A stretch of DNA of 64,000 nucleotides from assembly GCA_019119895.1 (NCBI GenBank), contig DWWD01000049.1, positions 1-64,000 of the forward strand, read 5' to 3'. Shown one piece after another: positions 61,073 to 64,000 of the stretch (positions within the stretch are counted from its first letter, which is position 1; each line of letters begins with the position of its first letter). This DNA comes from Candidatus Anaerostipes avistercoris. Its GTDB lineage: Bacteria; Bacillota; Clostridia; Lachnospirales; Lachnospiraceae. Under the pieces are notes generated by a model, which did not search any database, was not told the DNA's origin, and worked only from the letters and a program-made list of their open reading frames with translations. The position numbers were made by a program, and so were the translations under genes.

Positions 61073-63562
61073 CTATTTTGCATAGCTGTAGAAAATATTT
61101 CCTGCCTGCTCAAATTCCCTGGTCATTGCGCTTCGGTCTGCCTGGACAGATTCTCCGGTCGCCGGATCGATGTAGCGGATCTTCTGCTGATTGTAACTCA
61201 TGATCAGGACATAGGATCCGTCTTTTCTTCTTGCCATGATGGATCTGCCTTTGCTGATAGAATAGAGAATATCGTCCAGGCTGCAGTCTGAGTAATTGAC
61301 CGCCTGCTTATCAAACGCTTCGAAAAGCTTATCAAAAGTATCCCCATCTATCTTTTTAATATCATTGTAGGATAAATTCTTTCCTTCACTGTCTGCCATC
61401 ATCTTAATACATGCAATATCTGTCTCGTCCCTGGCTTTGGCCTTTGTGATTGAAATATTCGCTACCCTTCCATAGGAATTGGCAACACCTTTCTCCCACA
61501 GATACATCTGATTATAATTTACAACGACGCCTCCGCCATCTTCTGCCTGTTTGATCGCATCTCCCAGGTTTGCATAGATTCCAGATAATTTACCTCCGGT
61601 ATATACATATGCCTCCATATACTTATAGGTATCGTCCGCAAACTCTACTTCCAGGCTGTTGTCCTGCTCCGTTACATTTGTGGACATATACTGAGGCCTT
61701 GTCTGTATATAAACATTTTCCGGAAATGACAGATACAGCTGATTCAGCTTTGAACTGCTGTATCCATATTCAAATACTACTCTACTGTCTGTACTGTCTT
61801 TATATCTTATATAGGTATCTTCAATCTTCTTATATGAATTTCCATTTTTCTGTGACCGTGTCATGGTAACTGTAGTACCTTCCACGGCAGCTTCCGTAAT
61901 ATAGCTTCCGCTCTCCCCATACTGCTTCACAACTTTTCCGCCGCTTCTGATATATACGGTATCCAGAGGATACATGGACGTTCCGTCTTTCTGCTGAACA
62001 ATATTGTCTTTCTTTCCAATTCCGTAAACAAAATCTTTTTCTATAAATCCAATCGGCTTAATGATCTCTCCATCGCCTGCGGAAATCGTCTCTTCCTCTC
62101 CGGAGGACAGATCGATCACTTTCACTTTGGAAGCGCTTTCATTGATCGCGAGCATTCCGCTCTCTGTTACGATTGCCATGTCATCTGTAACATTTTTGGC
62201 AACAATCTCGCTCTCATTCTTGTCAATATCCACATGGTAAATGGATCCGTCCAGATAGAAATAAAACTGATTGTCGTCGCTCAGGAACGCGCCTTTCTGA
62301 ATATCATCCACCATGAAATCGTACTGGATCTCTGTCGGAATAAATACCAGCTCTTCTATGGATTTATCGTCTGCGGAAAAACGGTATACAGAAATTCCGT
62401 TCTCTCCCTCATGTTCCCCGCGGTTCATATAGCCGTATACAATGAATGATATATTCCCGTCATTATCCATCTCCATAATCTGGATTCCATGTTCCGGATA
62501 ATTGTTTCGGCTGTCTCTGTAGTCTTCTCCCATATAGGAAAATACTTTATATATTTGTGAATTCTGATAATCATAATACCATAATTCATCTGCCTGTACA
62601 AATGCGGCTTTCTTTCCGCTGTCCCTGCTGATCAGCTGATTGTCCGTATTTCCGATTCCGATCAGGATCCGGTTATTCGTTCGATCAATGGAATCATATC
62701 TCATATATGCTTCCATGGATCTCTCATAATTGAGCAGATACATCCGGTCTTCAGAATACCTGATTCTGAAATATTCATTTACCAGATAATATTGTTTCTC
62801 TCCATCTGAGTTCTGCGCAGACAAAATAAACCGGATTTCCATAGATGTCACATTCTGAGAAATCTCTTTTACCGTCGCAGGATAAACTCTCTCCACCTGA
62901 GGATTCAGACTGGCATAGGTGACTGCCTCTGATGAAGAGGACAGATCGACGTAAGAAAGATTATTGCTGGTGGTTCCTTCTTTTGTCTCCATGTACTGGC
63001 TGATAAATTCACTGTTTCCCTGATCCAGCGTCGCGTCATGGAACTGGTTGGCAAAATCCAGACATTCTTTCAGATGAAAGCTCGTACCGTAAACAACCCT
63101 GGTAAAATAGTGTATCGTTCTGCCGTCTTGTGTCACAGACAATTCCATCAGATAAGTTTTACCAGACTCCAGTCTCTCAGATAATCTGACCGTTGCAGCG
63201 GTCTGCTTGTCTTCCTCCTTAAATGCCGCGTCTCCACTGTCAATAACCGTCGTATTGTCTGTATCATATAACTTATAGGAAACTGCTTCGCTTCCGCTTC
63301 CTGTTGTAATTACTTTAAAAGAGCTGTCTTCGATCGGAGTCAGACTTTCCCTGAGCATAGAAGCGTCCACACTGCTGCTGTAACCATGCAGCTGGTTAAT
63401 TTCTTCTCCGCCTGTTTCTATTGTAAGCATAGGCAGTGTCGCCTGGGCCATTTCTTTGACTCCCTGATTATTTCTTCCGACTAAAAAATAATTCCACAAA
63501 ATCAGAGAAATGATAAAAATAACGCCAAATATTGAAATTTGTATTGCTTTTTCCCGATCCAT
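61073..63562 (-). CDS. Membrane-anchored extracellular protein of unknown function
   Basis: An 829-residue protein with one N-terminal membrane helix (IQISIFGVIFIISLILWNYF). The outside part contains a repeated WYYDYQNSQIYKVF/FYFYLDGSIYHVDI type pattern suggestive of a beta-propeller (about 250-540). The C-terminal 130 residues resemble a peptidase C39-like domain (ACIKMMADSEGKN, GRSIMARRKDGSYVLIMSY, IRYIDPATGE), but the catalytic Cys and His seem to be replaced. I do not know its function. The start at 63562 follows AAGGAG; an in-frame ATG at 63736 would overlap the upstream gene. It lies 112 nt from the PBP gene. Confidence 0.7.
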   Translation of the reverse strand: MDREKAIQISIFGVIFIISLILWNYFLVGRNNQGVKEMAQATLPMLTIETGGEEINQLHGYSSSVDASMLRESLTPIEDSSFKVITTGSGSEAVSYKLYDTDNTTVIDSGDAAFKEEDKQTAATVRLSERLESGKTYLMELSVTQDGRTIHYFTRVVYGTSFHLKECLDFANQFHDATLDQGNSEFISQYMETKEGTTSNNLSYVDLSSSSEAVTYASLNPQVERVYPATVKEISQNVTSMEIRFILSAQNSDGEKQYYLVNEYFRIRYSEDRMYLLNYERSMEAYMRYDSIDRTNNRILIGIGNTDNQLISRDSGKKAAFVQADELWYYDYQNSQIYKVFSYMGEDYRDSRNNYPEHGIQIMEMDNDGNISFIVYGYMNRGEHEGENGISVYRFSADDKSIEELVFIPTEIQYDFMVDDIQKGAFLSDDNQFYFYLDGSIYHVDIDKNESEIVAKNVTDDMAIVTESGMLAINESASKVKVIDLSSGEEETISAGDGEIIKPIGFIEKDFVYGIGKKDNIVQQKDGTSMYPLDTVYIRSGGKVVKQYGESGSYITEAAVEGTTVTMTRSQKNGNSYKKIEDTYIRYKDSTDSRVVFEYGYSSSKLNQLYLSFPENVYIQTRPQYMSTNVTEQDNSLEVEFADDTYKYMEAYVYTGGKLSGIYANLGDAIKQAEDGGGVVVNYNQMYLWEKGVANSYGRVANISITKAKARDETDIACIKMMADSEGKNLSYNDIKKIDGDTFDKLFEAFDKQAVNYSDCSLDDILYSISKGRSIMARRKDGSYVLIMSYNQQKIRYIDPATGESVQADRSAMTREFEQAGNIFYSYAK

Positions 63563-63651
63563 TCTATTCTCCTTTTTTATCCTTATATGGTTCATTTTAT
63601 CCGTTTTCCATATCTTATACAACCATTTTAAGGCTTTCTTAAGGTTGTATT

Positions 63652-63682
63652 CATAAAAAAAGCCGGGGATTATCTCCCCGGT
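63652..63682 (-). terminator. Terminator of the right-edge gene
   Basis: CCGGGGA/TCCCCGG (63663-63669 with 63675-63681) is followed on the minus strand by CTTTTTTT. Confidence 0.85.
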
Positions 63683-63699
63683 CAAATCACTGTACCTCT

Positions 63700-64000
63700 T
63701 TAAGAAAACATTCGTTTCTTTCTCCTGTACCTGCACCGCCGATGACAGATTTCACCGCCGAGCAGCACAAGAATCATCTGATACAGCATACTGTCTTTTT
63801 TCATGACTTCTTCTTTTTCATGATATTTTACCTTGTCATACACCCGGTCTGCCATTGTCAGCATACCGGTGCGGTCCATGTACTGATCAAACATCATACT
63901 TCCGTCATATTCCAGTCTGTCACAGGAATCTTCAATAAATTCCAGAATCTCCCGTGCCACAGACGGATACATCTTCGTAATATACTGATAATCATCTTCT
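63700..64000 (-). CDS. Conserved hypothetical protein, N-terminus outside the window
   Basis: The C-terminal 99 residues of a gene that runs off the right edge: the frame stays open through EDDYQYITK before an internal ATG at 63972. The visible sequence has MYPSVAREILEFIEDSCDRL and YDGSMMFDQYMDRTGML, a pattern I remember from short Lachnospiraceae proteins of unknown function. A hydrophobic patch (YQMILVLLGGEI) lies near the end, then a basic RCRYRRKKR tail. It ends with its own terminator, so the next gene is a separate unit. Confidence 0.65.
   Translation of the reverse strand, partial: EDDYQYITKMYPSVAREILEFIEDSCDRLEYDGSMMFDQYMDRTGMLTMADRVYDKVKYHEKEEVMKKDSMLYQMILVLLGGEICHRRCRYRRKKRMFS

Overview
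The window looks like a chromosomal segment of a low-to-mid GC, spore-forming, Gram-positive anaerobe of the Clostridia, most likely Lachnospiraceae. The reasons are the spoVG and bofA genes, a V-type ATPase, a monoderm-type Tad pilus operon without secretin, an NADP-type glutamate dehydrogenase, DUF951/DUF1002/DUF5702 proteins and very strong AGGAGG ribosome binding sites. No rRNA, tRNA, CRISPR array, phage or insertion sequence was seen.

Layout from left to right. 0-7 kb (all minus): guaA, metK, a PsiE-like membrane protein, murA, a divergent shikimate-kinase-like protein, a flavin reductase and a HIT protein. 7-11.4 kb: recR, ybaB and dnaX, with a putP symporter between dnaX and ybaB; a candidate plus-strand small RNA lies between recR and hit. 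11.4-14.2 kb: a soluble histidine kinase (plus) whose 3' end overlaps a convergent rhomboid gene, a DeoR regulator and a decayed DeoC-like gene. 14.3-23 kb: a ten-gene, tightly overlapping Tad/Flp pilus operon (prepilin peptidase, TadZ, CpaF, TadB, TadC, a 53-residue Flp pilin, three pseudopilin-like proteins, an FHA protein). 23-27.7 kb: bofA, DUF1002, YfhO and a GT2 glycosyltransferase. 28-29.3 kb: gdhA behind an unusual terminator-containing leader. 29.4-38 kb: a nine-gene V-type ATPase operon. 38-42.5 kb: a DD-carboxypeptidase pseudogene, an AgrA/AgrC-like two-component system and a VanZ-like protein. 42.6-45.6 kb: an amino-acid ABC transporter with two different binding lipoproteins. 45.7-53.3 kb: mutY, comF, dnaB, rplI, gdpP, rpsR-ssb-rpsF, DUF951, spoVG. 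53.6-58.5 kb (plus): murC, dnaD, the helicase loader dnaI/dnaC and prs. 58.6-64 kb (minus): a class A penicillin-binding protein, a large membrane-anchored protein of unknown function and a truncated gene at the edge.

Much of this gene content (dnaX-ybaB-recR, rpsF-ssb-rpsR, rplI-dnaB-gdpP, spoVG, prs) lies near the replication origin in Bacillus, and most genes left of 53 kb run leftwards. The most striking non-coding signal is a cluster of about ten DnaA-box-like 9-mers between murC and dnaD, five of them exact TTATCCACA copies, some abutting in tandem. It sits just upstream of a good promoter for the dnaD-helicase loader pair, so it may be a DnaA-controlled regulatory switch or an origin-like element.
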